A stretch of DNA of 64,000 bases from Thiomonas sp. X19 (GCF_900089495.1 NZ_LT605203.1:3997427-4061426), one strand, 5' to 3'; positions 1 to 8,596 are shown, counted from the first letter of the stretch. Numbers and translations are program-made. Notes: generated by a model not told the origin, from the sequence alone.

Positions 1-890
1 TCGATGGCTACTGCCCGCTGGCGGCCTACCTGGGCACGCATGGGTTTTGCCTGGAGTTCGCCCTACGTCCGGGCGCGCAGCACTCGGCTTCGGAGACGAC
101 CTACAACCTCGAGACGGCCGTGCCCATGGCGCAGCGCCTGTCGACCGCAGGCCCCAAGGCGCCGATTCTCGTGCGCATGGATGCGGGGTTTTGCTCGGCC
201 GCCTTGATGGCCGACATGCAGCGCTGCAACAGGCCAGGACTGCCCCGGGTCGATGTTCTGATCAAGTGGAATCCCCGCAAGACCGATCCTCTGGAGGTCT
301 TGCGACGGCAGGAACTGGAAGGGGGTTTGTTGTGGCAGCATCCGCGCGCAGGCAAGCGCGTGGCGGTTTGGGAGGTGGCCGTGCAGGTCGAAGGCATCGC
401 CCATCGCCTGCGCCGCATTGTGCGCATCACGGAGCGCACCGTCGATGCCCGTGGCCAGCAGTTTTTGGTCCCCGAGATCATCTTGGAGGGCTGGACGACA
501 AGCTTGCCCAAGGCCATCAGCGCCGAGGCGATCATCGACCTGTACGCCGGGCACGCTACGCACGAGCAGTTCCATGCGGAATTCAAAACCGACATGGATC
601 TGGAGCGACTGCCCTCGGGGAAGTTCGACACGAACGATCTTGTCTGCCAGCTTGCGGCCCTGACGATGAACGTGCTGCGCCTCATGGGGCAGCAAGGGCT
701 GCTGGGGCCGCATGCACCGGTGCGCCATGCGGCCAGGCGACGGCGTCTGAAGACTGTGATCCAGGAACTTGTCATCCGCGCAGCACGCGTGATCAACCAT
801 GGCGGGCGGCTGTGGTTGGGACTGGGCGCCAACGACAAGGCAGCCCGTGCCTTTTGCGATCTGCATGCGCAGTTCGCCGCCAGCGGCTGA
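1..890 (+). CDS. IS1380-family transposase, 5'-truncated by the window edge
   Basis: The open frame enters at base 3 with DGYCPLAAYLG, which carries the first visible catalytic Asp of the DDE transposase, and runs 295 codons to a TGA at 888-890. Further on are the conserved LVRMDAGF block (about residues 56-63) and the HEQFHAEFKTD block with the catalytic Glu. This is the usual layout of IS1380 transposases, which move the element by cut-and-paste. No internal stop or frameshift is visible, so the enzyme may be functional if the missing N-terminus is intact. Internal ATG codons such as the one at 126 are not the start. Confidence 0.85.
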   Translation, partial: DGYCPLAAYLGTHGFCLEFALRPGAQHSASETTYNLETAVPMAQRLSTAGPKAPILVRMDAGFCSAALMADMQRCNRPGLPRVDVLIKWNPRKTDPLEVLRRQELEGGLLWQHPRAGKRVAVWEVAVQVEGIAHRLRRIVRITERTVDARGQQFLVPEIILEGWTTSLPKAISAEAIIDLYAGHATHEQFHAEFKTDMDLERLPSGKFDTNDLVCQLAALTMNVLRLMGQQGLLGPHAPVRHAARRRRLKTVIQELVIRAARVINHGGRLWLGLGANDKAARAFCDLHAQFAASG

Positions 891-1088
891 AGACGCAGTC
901 CAAGCTTTCCCAGCACCCCAAGACGCTGGCCACAAGGGCTCAGCGGGGGAACGGCTGCGCGCAACCCACCCGAAATGACCGATCAAGGGGGCCGATCGTT
1001 CGCGCACAGCCCCACAGCCCCCTTCGACACGGCGCTCGAACCGTGAACCTGCGGGAAATCGGGAAAATCGGGCCGTCACAATCAGCTT

Positions 1089-1283
1089 TCAAGTCGATGG
1101 ATTATCGGAAGTCACGGATTCAGGTTCTATGTCATGGCTTTTTGCTTCCCATCCAGTACCACCTACACCAATGACAGCATCGTAGCGATAGCCGCGAACC
1201 CGACCCATGCAATCGTTGATTCCGAAACGACCAAATTCATCCGGGTCGCCAACATGAGTTCGCTTGTAGGTCAGTATGCGCAT
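1089..1283 (-). pseudogene. integron cassette gene, 3'-truncated by IS1380
   Basis: The - strand frame starts with ATG at 1283, only about 18 bases inside the cassette boundary, as is usual for cassette genes. It encodes a 64-residue product beginning MRILTYKRTHVGDPD and containing FGINDCMGRVRG and YDAVIGVGG. I recall similar small hypothetical proteins from integron cassettes, but assign no function. About 53 codons are native; from 1124 leftwards the frame runs into the IS end and stops at 1089. The gene is read away from intI, the standard orientation of cassette genes. Confidence 0.6.
1107..1124. repeat. probable right terminal inverted repeat of the IS1380 element
   Basis: On the - strand this reads CCTGAATCCGTGACTTCC. 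It lies exactly where the cassette gene downstream loses its expected reading frame content. The partner repeat is outside the window. Confidence 0.5.
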
Positions 1284-1300
1284 ATGTGAACTTTCAAGAT

Positions 1301-1363
1301 GCCCAGCGTCTGAATTAACCGGATGCCCGCTTGCGGGCAGTCCGGTTGAATGATGGGTTGGGC
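1301..1363 (-). other. attC: attC recombination site (59-base element)
   Basis: Read on the - strand this 63-base stretch begins with R'' GCCCAAC (1363-1357) and ends with R' GCTGGGC (1307-1301). The inner arms ATTCAACCGGA and TCCGGTTAATTC pair, and a TGCCCGC/GCGGGCA hairpin fills the centre. This is the single-strand-foldable architecture of attC sites. R' departs from GTTRRRY at its second base (C for T), so recombination may be weakened. Orientation and position relative to intI are as expected for the end of the first cassette. Confidence 0.75.
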
Positions 1364-1653
1364 CTGGTTGTGGAAGAAGAAACGGCAGCACAGCGACTGT
1401 GTTTGTAGAAGGAGACACTGCGGCGCTGTTTGCCAAGAACACCGGCTTGCGGCGCGCAAGGCGCGTTGTGATCGCGCGTTCTTGCGGAGAGCAAACCGAA
1501 GCCACGTTGAAGCGTGCCGCAAACGGATGCGGCGGTGAACGAAGGGGAAGGTGGCAACGTTACCGCCCAGGGCAGCGACTTGCCGTCACTGCCGAGGAAG
1601 CGATTGTGCTTCAAATTGTTCAGGTGCAAGAACATGGATTTGTCTTTGCCCAA
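1302..1653 (-). other. probable first integron cassette, no convincing gene
   Basis: This segment lies between the candidate attI core and the first attC, so it has the limits of one cassette of about 352 bases. Its best - strand frame starts with ATG at 1635 and would give 106 residues reading through the attC to 1315. It has no recognisable domain, and the part over the attC is encoded by the repeat itself. It may be a cassette with a very small gene or none. Confidence 0.4.
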
Positions 1654-1654
1654 C
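1648..1654 (-). other. attI: candidate attI core site
   Basis: The - strand reads GTTGGGC, a match to the core GTTRRRY, between the intI promoter and the first cassette. It lies about 160 bases upstream of the integrase start, where attI sites normally lie. The match is short and the flanking accessory sites were not identified. Confidence 0.45.
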
Positions 1655-1755
1655 GTAATGTAGATCGTCGGATAAACCGGGCATCCCAGGATATCCGACG
1701 GGATAAGCACAATGACTCAAGAACGCGCTCAGCGCATCGCAAGGCTGCTGCCCGC

Positions 1756-1786
1756 TTGACAGCAGCCGTTCCAGGCCAAATACTGT
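1756..1786 (+). promoter_or_regulatory. promoter of the integron integrase gene
   Basis: A consensus -35 box TTGACA (1756-1761) is followed after 17-19 bases by AATACT or TACTGT as the -10 region (1779-1786). The integrase ATG is 27 bases downstream. The -10 region is overlapped by a LexA palindrome. Confidence 0.65.
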
Positions 1787-1798
1787 ATGCGCATACAG
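1783..1798. promoter_or_regulatory. LexA box (SOS operator) of intI
   Basis: CTGTATGCGCATACAG is a perfect palindrome matching the LexA consensus CTGT-N8-ACAG. It overlaps the -10 region of the intI promoter, so LexA binding would block transcription. LexA control of intI is known for class 1 and Vibrio integrons. Confidence 0.85.
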
Positions 1799-1812
1799 CC
1801 AGCGGTGACGCC

Positions 1813-2817
1813 ATGAACCCTGTCATCTATCTCCCCCAATCGAAGCGCCTGCTGGAGCAGGTGAGCGAGGTTTTGCGGTACAAGCACTATAGCCTCAAGA
1901 CCGAGCAAGCCTATGTGTATTGGGTTCGCTTTTTCGTCCGGTGGAGCGGGCACGGCGGGCAGTTGCGACATCCTCGCGACATGGGCGCCGCGGAAGTGAC
2001 GCAGTTTCTCACCATGCTGGCCAATGAGCGTCGGGTCTCAGTGTCCACACATAATCAGGCGCTGAGTGCCTTGCTGTTTTTGTACCGGGATGTGCTGGGG
2101 ATTGATTTGCCCTGGTTGTCGGAGGTGCAGCGTCCAAGCCGGCCTAGGCGCATTCCATCGGTCTTGACGCAAGCCGAAGTCGCTGCCCTGTTGGGGGCCA
2201 TGGATGGTGAAATGGCTTTGTTGGGCAGTCTGTTGTATGGCACGGGCATGCGGTTGATGGAGGGCTTGCGTCTGCGCGTCAAGGACGTGGATTTTGACCG
2301 GCAAGTCTTGGTGGTGCGCCAAGCCAAGGGCGGCAAGGACCGGGTGGTGATGTTGCCTCGCACCTTGCATGATGCGCTGAAGGCGCAAATGGCGCGTGCA
2401 CGAGCAGTCTGGACGCGCGACCGTGATGTCGGTGCCGCCGGTGTGGAGGTGCCGGATGCGCTGTCGGTCAAATACCCGAGCCTGGGGTGTCGCTGGGGCT
2501 GGTTCTGGGTGTTTCCGGCGCCCAGGCCATCGGTCGACCCCCGCTCTCAGATTGAACGTCGGCATCACCTGTATGAGGAGCGATTGCAGCGCGCCATCAA
2601 ACTGGCCAGCGCTGCTGCGCAGATTGTCAAACCAGTTTCTGTGCACACGCTACGTCATTCGTTTGCCACGCATCTGCTGCAGACCGGCACCGACATCCGC
2701 ACCGTGCAGGAACTGCTGGGTCATTCCGACGTGAGCACCACCATGATCTACACCCATGTGCTGAAGGTGGCGGCGGGTGGCACGGCCAGCCCGTTGGATC
2801 GGTTGCTCAGGGTGTAA
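1813..2817 (+). CDS. intI: integron integrase IntI
   Basis: This is a 334-residue tyrosine recombinase that would insert and excise gene cassettes at attI and attC. The catalytic set is visible: R147 (GMRLMEGL), a Lys near 171-175 (AKGGKD), H278 and R281 (HTLRH), H304 (LLGHSD) and nucleophile Y313 (IYTHV). Residues 207-262, with GVEVPDALSVKYPSLGCRW and WVFPAP, form the extra IntI domain that separates integron integrases from XerC/D. The ATG at 1813 is chosen because it lies just downstream of the LexA-controlled promoter; the open frame continues upstream but only through non-coding DNA. The stop is 18 bases from the convergent urtE end. No inactivating change is seen. Confidence 0.92.
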   Translation: MNPVIYLPQSKRLLEQVSEVLRYKHYSLKTEQAYVYWVRFFVRWSGHGGQLRHPRDMGAAEVTQFLTMLANERRVSVSTHNQALSALLFLYRDVLGIDLPWLSEVQRPSRPRRIPSVLTQAEVAALLGAMDGEMALLGSLLYGTGMRLMEGLRLRVKDVDFDRQVLVVRQAKGGKDRVVMLPRTLHDALKAQMARARAVWTRDRDVGAAGVEVPDALSVKYPSLGCRWGWFWVFPAPRPSVDPRSQIERRHHLYEERLQRAIKLASAAAQIVKPVSVHTLRHSFATHLLQTGTDIRTVQELLGHSDVSTTMIYTHVLKVAAGGTASPLDRLLRV

Positions 2818-2835
2818 AGAGACGACGGCAGCGCT

Positions 2836-3528
2836 CTACACCGAAATCAGTTCCCGCACCCCGTCCGCATCCATCTCGCTGCCCTTCCCCGCCTTGATGA
2901 CCTCGCCGCGCGACATCACGGCGTACTGGTCGGCCAGGGCCTTGGCGAAGTCGTAGTACTGCTCCACCAGCAGGATGGCCATGTCGCCGCGTGCGGCGAG
3001 CATGCGGATGACGCGTTCGATGTCCTTGATGATGGACGGCTGGATGCCTTCGGTGGGTTCGTCGAGGATGAGCAGCTTCGGCCCTGCCGCCAGGGCGCGG
3101 GCGATGGCGAGTTGCTGTTGCTGGCCGCCGGAGAGGTCGCCGCCGCGCCGGTGCAGCATCTGCTTGAGCACGGGAAACAGTTCGTACAACTCGGCGGGAA
3201 TGGCGGTGCCGCCGGGTTTGGTGGCCAGGCCCATGCGCAGGTTTTCTTCCACGCTCAGACGGGGAAAGATTTCGCGGCCCTGGGGCACGTAGCCCAGCCC
3301 CAACCGCGCCCGCGCGTCGGGTCGCAGGTGGTCGATGCGCTGGCCGTCCAGGGTGATGCCGCCGCTCTTGATGCCCACCAGCCCCATCAGGGACTTGAGC
3401 AGCGTGGTCTTGCCCACGCCGTTGCGGCCCAGCAGCGTCAGCACCTGGCCCTTGTCGAGCTGCAGGCTGACGTTGCGCAGGATGTGGCTGCCGCCGTAGT
3501 ACTGATTGACCGCGTCGATGTTCAGCAT
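2836..3528 (-). CDS. urtE: urea ABC transporter ATP-binding protein UrtE
   Basis: This 230-residue ATPase is one of two nucleotide-binding subunits powering high-affinity urea uptake. It shows Walker A GRNGVGKTT (about residues 35-43), the signature LSGGQQQQL and Walker B LLILDEPTEG, followed by a LVEQYYDFA switch region typical of LivF/UrtE proteins. It is the last gene of urtABCDE, 19 bases after urtD, and its stop faces the stop of intI. The LivF-like branched-chain amino acid family is the alternative, but order and neighbours fix it as UrtE. Confidence 0.93.
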   Translation of the reverse strand: MLNIDAVNQYYGGSHILRNVSLQLDKGQVLTLLGRNGVGKTTLLKSLMGLVGIKSGGITLDGQRIDHLRPDARARLGLGYVPQGREIFPRLSVEENLRMGLATKPGGTAIPAELYELFPVLKQMLHRRGGDLSGGQQQQLAIARALAAGPKLLILDEPTEGIQPSIIKDIERVIRMLAARGDMAILLVEQYYDFAKALADQYAVMSRGEVIKAGKGSEMDADGVRELISV

Positions 3529-3547
3529 GGTGTCGTGGCTCGTCGCT

Positions 3548-4399
3548 TCAGCGCCCCAGGTAGACCTCGACCACGCGTTCGTTGGCCTGCACCTGCTCCA
3601 GGCTGCCTTCGGCCAGCACGCTGCCTTCGTGCAGCACCGTCACCTTGTGCGCGATCTTGCGCACGAACTCCATGTCGTGCTCGACCACCACCAGGGTGTG
3701 CTTGCCGGCCAGCGAGATGAACAACTCGGCGGTGCGGTCGGTCTCGGCGTCGGTCATGCCGGCCACGGGTTCGTCCAGCAGCAGGAGCTGCGGCTCCAGC
3801 ATGAGCAGCATGCCGATTTCCAGCCACTGTTTCTGGCCGTGCGACAAGTCGCCGGCGCGGCGCGCGGCCTGGTCGTGCAGACGGATTTGCGTGAGCACTT
3901 CTTCTACCCGCTCGCGCTGCGCGCTGCTCAGGCGAAAACGCCAGGTGCTGCGGGCGCGCTTGTCGGCCTTGAGTGCAAGCTCCAGGTTGTCCTGCACGCT
4001 CATGTCTTCGAACACGGTGGGCTTCTGGAATTTGCGGCCGATGCCGGCCTCCACCACCTCGGCCTCGCGCAGCTTGAGCAGGTCGATGGTCTGGCCGAAA
4101 AACGCGCTGCCGGAGTCGGCCCGGGTCTTGCCGGTGATGACGTCCATCATCGTGGTTTTGCCGGCGCCATTGGGGCCGATGATGCAGCGCAGCTCGCCGG
4201 TGTCGATGGCCAGCGACAGCTTGTTCAGCGCGCGAAAGCCGTCGAAGCTCACGCTGATGTCGTCGAGGTAGAGCGCCACGCCATGGCTCATGTCCACGCC
4301 CGACTGGCGCAGATGGCCGTAGCCGCCTTCCTGGACGCTGCCGCCCAGTTCGGGATTCGGCTGCTGGAAGACGATGTCCCGCCAATCGATCTCAGCCAC
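3548..4399 (-). CDS. urtD: urea ABC transporter ATP-binding protein UrtD
   Basis: This 283-residue protein is the second ATPase of the urea transporter. Walker A is GPNGAGKTT, the signature is LSHGQKQWLEIG (a variant typical of UrtD/LivG), and Walker B is LLLLDEPVAGM. A roughly 35-residue N-terminal extension precedes the ATPase core starting at ALYLDDISVSF. The gene overlaps the end of urtC by 8 bases, which suggests translational coupling. It pairs with UrtE in the membrane complex. Confidence 0.93.
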   Translation of the reverse strand: MAEIDWRDIVFQQPNPELGGSVQEGGYGHLRQSGVDMSHGVALYLDDISVSFDGFRALNKLSLAIDTGELRCIIGPNGAGKTTMMDVITGKTRADSGSAFFGQTIDLLKLREAEVVEAGIGRKFQKPTVFEDMSVQDNLELALKADKRARSTWRFRLSSAQRERVEEVLTQIRLHDQAARRAGDLSHGQKQWLEIGMLLMLEPQLLLLDEPVAGMTDAETDRTAELFISLAGKHTLVVVEHDMEFVRKIAHKVTVLHEGSVLAEGSLEQVQANERVVEVYLGR

Positions 4400-5543
4400 G
4401 GCGCCGCCTCCATTGCTTGACCAGGCCGACGATGCCGTAAGGCGCGTAGAGCGTGACGACGATGAACAGCCCGCCGAGGAGATAGAGCCAGGCTTCGGGA
4501 ATGGCCACGGTCAGCCAGCTTTTGGCGGCGTTCACCAGCACCGCGCCGATGATGGGGCCGATGAGCGTGCCGCGCCCGCCGATGGCCGTCCAGATGGCGA
4601 TTTCAATCGAGTTGGCGGTGGACATTTCGCTCGGGTTGATGATGCCCACCTGCGGCGCGTACAGCGCACCGGCCAGGCCGCACATCATCGCGGCGATGGT
4701 CCACACGCCGAGCTTGAACCACAGCGGGTTGTAGCCGCAGAACATGACGCGGCTCTCGGCGTCGCGGATGGCGGTGAGCACGCGGCCGAACTTGCTGCGC
4801 ACCAGCCAGCGGGCGAACACGAAGCAGCCGGCCAGTGCCACGCTGGTGGCGACGAACAGCGCCACGGTCATGCCGGCGGTGCCCATGGGAAAACCCAGCA
4901 GCACCTTGAAATCGGTCAGGCCGTTGTTGCCGCCGAAGCCGGTTTCATTGCGAAAGAACAGCAACATGGCGGCATAGGTCAGCGCCTGGGTGATGATGGA
5001 GAAATACACCCCCTTGATGCGCGAGCGGAAGGCGAAAAAGCCGAAGATGAAGGCCAGCAGGCCGGGGGCGGAGAGGGCGAGGAAGAGGGCATAGGCGAAA
5101 TGCTCGGTGCCCGCCCAGTACCAGGGGAAATGCGTCCACTGCATGAACTGCATGAAGTCGGGCAGATTGCCGCTGGCGGCGGTCATGCTGCGGTTCAAAT
5201 ACATGCCCATGGCATAGCCGCCCAGGGCGAAGAACAGCCCCTGGCCCAGCGACAGGATGCCGGCATAGCCCCACACCAGGTCCATCGCCAGCGCGACGAT
5301 GGCGTAGCAAAGAATCTTGCCGGCCAGGCCTATCCAGTATTGCGACAGATGCAGGCTGCTGCCCTGCGGCACGGCCAGCGCCAGCAGCGGCGCGGCAACA
5401 CAGGCCAGCAGCAGGAAGACGATGAACGCGGCCCAGCCCCATGCGGGCAGGAAACTCGTGGCCGGCTGCAGCTGCGCCCGTGGTGACGAGGGCTGGGGTG
5501 GCGGCGTGACGACCACGCCCGACTCGTTGGTGACGGCGGCCAT
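4392..5543 (-). CDS. urtC: urea ABC transporter permease UrtC
   Basis: This 383-residue inner-membrane permease belongs to the LivM class. The start at 5543 (MAAVTNESG) is preferred over an upstream in-frame codon because the longer form would overlap urtB heavily. After a Pro-rich cytoplasmic stretch there are about ten hydrophobic segments, and the conserved blocks DLVWGYAGILSLGQGLFFALGGY and AAMMCGLAGALYAPQVG are clear. It lies four bases after urtB and overlaps urtD. Confidence 0.93.
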   Translation of the reverse strand: MAAVTNESGVVVTPPPQPSSPRAQLQPATSFLPAWGWAAFIVFLLLACVAAPLLALAVPQGSSLHLSQYWIGLAGKILCYAIVALAMDLVWGYAGILSLGQGLFFALGGYAMGMYLNRSMTAASGNLPDFMQFMQWTHFPWYWAGTEHFAYALFLALSAPGLLAFIFGFFAFRSRIKGVYFSIITQALTYAAMLLFFRNETGFGGNNGLTDFKVLLGFPMGTAGMTVALFVATSVALAGCFVFARWLVRSKFGRVLTAIRDAESRVMFCGYNPLWFKLGVWTIAAMMCGLAGALYAPQVGIINPSEMSTANSIEIAIWTAIGGRGTLIGPIIGAVLVNAAKSWLTVAIPEAWLYLLGGLFIVVTLYAPYGIVGLVKQWRRRRG

Positions 5544-5547
5544 GGCT

Positions 5548-7176
5548 TCAGCTTTCCACGCTGCGGCCCTTGAGGGCGAACATGCCTTGCGGGCGCTTCT
5601 GGATGAACAGGATGATGGCCGCCAGCACCGCGATCTTCGCCAGCACCGCACCGGCCACGCCTTCGAGCAGGGTGTTGGCCACGCCCAGGGTGAGGGCAGC
5701 CGTCACCGTGCCGGTGAGCTGGCCGACGCCGCCGAGCACCACCACCATGAAGCAGTCGACGATATAGCCCTGCCCCATTTCAGGACCGACGTTGCCGATC
5801 TGGCTCAGCGCGCAGCCCGCCAATCCCGCGATGCCCGTGCCCAGGCCGAAGGCCAGCATGTCCACCCGTGGCGTGCGCACGCCCACGCAGGAGGCCATCG
5901 GCCGGTTTTGCGTCACGGCGCGCACGAACAGGCCCAGGCGCGTGCGCGAGATCAGCAGCCACATGGCCAGCAGCACGAAGGCGGTGAAGGCGATGATGAC
6001 CATGCGGTTGTAGGGCAGGATGAGATTGGCCATGGCGTGCAGGCCACCCGACATCCACGGCGGGTTGTCCACCTGCACGTTCTGCGGCCCGAACACGGTG
6101 CGCACGACCTGGATCAGCACCAGGCTGATGCCCCAGGTGGCCAGCAGCGTTTCCAGCGGCCGGCCATACAGCTTGCGGATGATGGTGCGCTCCACCGCCA
6201 TGCCGATGCCGCCGGCGACGATGAAGGAGAACGGCACCGCCGCCACCAGCGCGTAGCTCTGCAGGCCTGGCAAATCACGTTGGAACCAGCCCTGCATCAC
6301 ATAGGTGGAGTAGGCGCCGATCATGATGAACTCGCCCTGCGCCATATTGATCACACCCATCAGCCCATAGGTCACGGCCAGGCCGAGCGCGGCCAGCAGC
6401 AGAATGCTGCCCAGGCTGATGCCCGAAAACAGCGTGCCCAGGCACTCGCCCCAGGCCAGGCGCTCGTCGATGTCGGCGAGGCTGGACTTGATTTGCGCGC
6501 GCACGGCGGCGTCGGGCTCGACGAACTGGCCATCCTTCTTGTCCAGCCGCGACAGCAGCAGACTGCGCACCGCCGGGTAGTTGCTGGCGGCAAGGTCTTG
6601 CGCCGCGCTCAGGCGCTCGGTGGCGTTCTTGCTCGTCAGCAGAATGGCGGCGTGCAGCAGTTGCAGCCGCTCCAGAATTTCGGGGTCTTTCTCGGTTTTG
6701 AGGGCTTGTTCCACCAGACCGCGATCCACCGAGGTCGGGTCGTCCTGCAACTGCTGCACGGCCTTCAGGCGCAATGCACGGTCGCCGGAAAACAAGTCCA
6801 GCGCGGCGCGGGCGGACTGCAGTTCCTTGCGCACATAGTTGTTGTTGATCACCGCCTGCGCGTTGGCGCTGGGCGTCACTTTCCGGCCGGTGGCGAGGTC
6901 GATCCAGTCATCCCCCCGCTGCACCTGCACCATGCTGCCGTCGATCTGCACCTCGTTGTTCAGCAGCTTGTGCAGGAAGTTGGCGAGCCGCGGATCGGGG
7001 CGCCCCACGGCCTGGTGCAAAGCCGCCATGCGGGAGTCGGTATCGCCACTGGAAATCGCCATGGCCTCCTGCGGTGTGAGGGCGTGCGCCAGGGGCAGCA
7101 GACCCAGCAGCAGCAGGCCAAAGGCCGCGCGAAGCCAGGTGCCGGGGAGGTGCCACAAGTTGCGCGGGTTGGTCAT
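5548..7176 (-). CDS. urtB: urea ABC transporter permease UrtB
   Basis: The 542-residue product has a signal peptide (about residues 15-33), then an extracytoplasmic helical domain of about 200 residues, then a LivH-type permease with about eight membrane segments. The extra N-terminal domain is normal for proteobacterial UrtB and separates it from plain LivH. Landmarks are NMAQGEFIMIGAYSTYV and GTGIAGLAGCALSQIGNVGP. The 134-base gap from urtA holds a palindromic repeat that could set the ratio of binding protein to membrane subunits by mRNA processing or partial termination. Confidence 0.93.
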   Translation of the reverse strand: MTNPRNLWHLPGTWLRAAFGLLLLGLLPLAHALTPQEAMAISSGDTDSRMAALHQAVGRPDPRLANFLHKLLNNEVQIDGSMVQVQRGDDWIDLATGRKVTPSANAQAVINNNYVRKELQSARAALDLFSGDRALRLKAVQQLQDDPTSVDRGLVEQALKTEKDPEILERLQLLHAAILLTSKNATERLSAAQDLAASNYPAVRSLLLSRLDKKDGQFVEPDAAVRAQIKSSLADIDERLAWGECLGTLFSGISLGSILLLAALGLAVTYGLMGVINMAQGEFIMIGAYSTYVMQGWFQRDLPGLQSYALVAAVPFSFIVAGGIGMAVERTIIRKLYGRPLETLLATWGISLVLIQVVRTVFGPQNVQVDNPPWMSGGLHAMANLILPYNRMVIIAFTAFVLLAMWLLISRTRLGLFVRAVTQNRPMASCVGVRTPRVDMLAFGLGTGIAGLAGCALSQIGNVGPEMGQGYIVDCFMVVVLGGVGQLTGTVTAALTLGVANTLLEGVAGAVLAKIAVLAAIILFIQKRPQGMFALKGRSVES

Positions 7177-7214
7177 GGAGCGGAGGGCAGGTTTGATGCA
7201 GGGCGGCGCTTGTC

Positions 7215-7300
7215 AGGCTCCCCCTCCCGTCCTCCCCACAGTGGGGGAGGAGCTTTCACTCCCTCCCCACGGCGTGGGGAGGGCTGGGGAGGGGAAGTTT
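7215..7300. repeat. dispersed CCTCCCC/GGGGAGG palindromic repeat, two units
   Basis: Two hairpin-forming units, each an arm of CTCCCC(A/C)C and its complement around a short centre, lie in the urtA-urtB gap. The same family recurs at 9573-9715, 13600-13640, 23583-23668, 26876-26922 and 52695-52853. Confidence 0.75.
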
Positions 7301-7310
7301 TTTCAGGAAC

Positions 7311-8552
7311 TCAGGCGTTCTTCGGCTTGGGGATGTACGGGCTCCAGGACTCGCCCGGGACCAGGCCCTTGGACTTCCACACCACGTCGAACTGGCCGTC
7401 TTCGCGAATCTGGCCGATGAACACCGGCTTGCTCAGGTACTGGTTCTTCAGCACCTCGACGGTGTAGCCGTCCGGCGCGGCGAACTTCTGGCCGATGAGC
7501 GCCTTGCGCACGGCGTCGGTCTTGGTGGACTTGGCCTTCTCCACCGCCTGCTTCCACATGTGGATGCCAATGTAGGAGGCCTCCATCGGGTCGTCGGTCA
7601 CGGGGTAGTCCTTCAGGCCCTTGGTCTTGACCCAGGCCTGCCACGACTTGACGAACTTGGCGTTGGTCGGGTTCTTCAGCGACTCGAAGTAGTTCCACGC
7701 CGTGAGCTGGCCCACCAGCGGCTTCAAGTCCATGCCGGCGATTTCCTGCTCGGCGATGGAGAAGCCGACCACCGGAATGTCGGTGGCCTTGATGCCCTGG
7801 TTGCCCAGCTCTTTGTAGAACGGCACGTTGGAGTCGCCATTCACGGTGGAGATGACGCAGGTCGGCCCGGCCGAGGCGAATTTCTTGATGTCGGCGACGA
7901 TGTTCTGGTAGTTGCTGAAGCCGAAGGGGGTGTAGACCTCGGCGATGTCGGCGTCCTTCACGCCCTTGGAGTGCAGGAAGCCGCGCAGGATGGCGTTGGT
8001 GGTGCGCGGGTAGACGTAGTCGGTGCCCAGCAGGAAGAAGCGCTTGGCACCGCCGCCGTCCTTGCTCATCAGGTATTCGGTGGCGGGAATGGCCTGCTGG
8101 TTGGGCGCCGCGCCGGTGTAGATCACGTGCGGGTTCTCCTCCTGGCCCTCGAACTGCACCGGGTAGAACAGCAGGCCGTTGAGTTCGTCGAGCACCGGCA
8201 GCACCGACTTGCGCGACACCGAGGTCCAGCAGCCGAAAATGGCGGCCACCTTGTCCTGCGAGATGAGCTGGCGCGCCTTCTCGGCGAACAGCGGCCAGTT
8301 GGAGGCTGGGTCCACCACCACCGGCTCGATCATGTGGCCGTCCACGCCGCCAGCGGCGTTGATCTCGGCGATGGTCATCAGGTCCACGTCCTTGAGCGCG
8401 GTCTCGGAAATGGCCATGGTGCCCGAAAGCGAATGCAGGATGCCGACTTTGATCGGCGCCTTCTTCGATGCGATGGCCGGGAACGACAGGCTGCTGGCTG
8501 CGGCGGCGGCGACGGTGGTGCCGACGGTTTTCAATGCGGTACGACGATCCAT
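7311..8552 (-). CDS. urtA: urea ABC transporter substrate-binding protein UrtA
   Basis: This 413-residue periplasmic protein captures urea for UrtBCDE. The start at 8552 follows a strong ribosome site GGAGGGAG. The N-terminus MDRRTALKTVG plus an Ala-rich stretch ending PAIAS is a twin-arginine-like export signal. The mature part begins PIKVGILHSLSGTMAISE, diagnostic of the amide/urea-binding family, and contains FGCWTSVSRKSVLPV. It is the first gene of the urt operon, 45 bases from a sigma-54 promoter. Confidence 0.94.
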   Translation of the reverse strand: MDRRTALKTVGTTVAAAAASSLSFPAIASKKAPIKVGILHSLSGTMAISETALKDVDLMTIAEINAAGGVDGHMIEPVVVDPASNWPLFAEKARQLISQDKVAAIFGCWTSVSRKSVLPVLDELNGLLFYPVQFEGQEENPHVIYTGAAPNQQAIPATEYLMSKDGGGAKRFFLLGTDYVYPRTTNAILRGFLHSKGVKDADIAEVYTPFGFSNYQNIVADIKKFASAGPTCVISTVNGDSNVPFYKELGNQGIKATDIPVVGFSIAEQEIAGMDLKPLVGQLTAWNYFESLKNPTNAKFVKSWQAWVKTKGLKDYPVTDDPMEASYIGIHMWKQAVEKAKSTKTDAVRKALIGQKFAAPDGYTVEVLKNQYLSKPVFIGQIREDGQFDVVWKSKGLVPGESWSPYIPKPKNA

Positions 8553-8596
8553 GTTGAAACTCCCTCCGGTGGATGCGAAATGCAAGCACCACGTCA

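Larger units (their letters stand above)
1..1124 (+). mobile_element. IS1380-family insertion sequence, left part outside the window
   Basis: The visible part holds the 3' two thirds of the transposase gene, about 215 bases of non-coding tail, and an end that reads CCTGAATCCGTGACTTCC on the - strand (1107-1124). That CCTG-type terminus suits the IS1380 family, so the right boundary is placed at 1124. The element sits inside an integron cassette gene read on the - strand. The other end is outside the window, so the target duplication cannot be checked. Confidence 0.7.

Noticed and set aside
1399..1812. N-terminal extension of the integron integrase
   Set aside because: The frame is open by chance through the promoter, LexA box and attI region; integrases start near MNPVIYLPQ-type sequence and the length from 1813 is normal.
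4374..7467. Long + strand frames opposite urtC and urtB
   Set aside because: Both mirror the urea permease genes and encode His/Gln/Ala-rich sequence with no motif.
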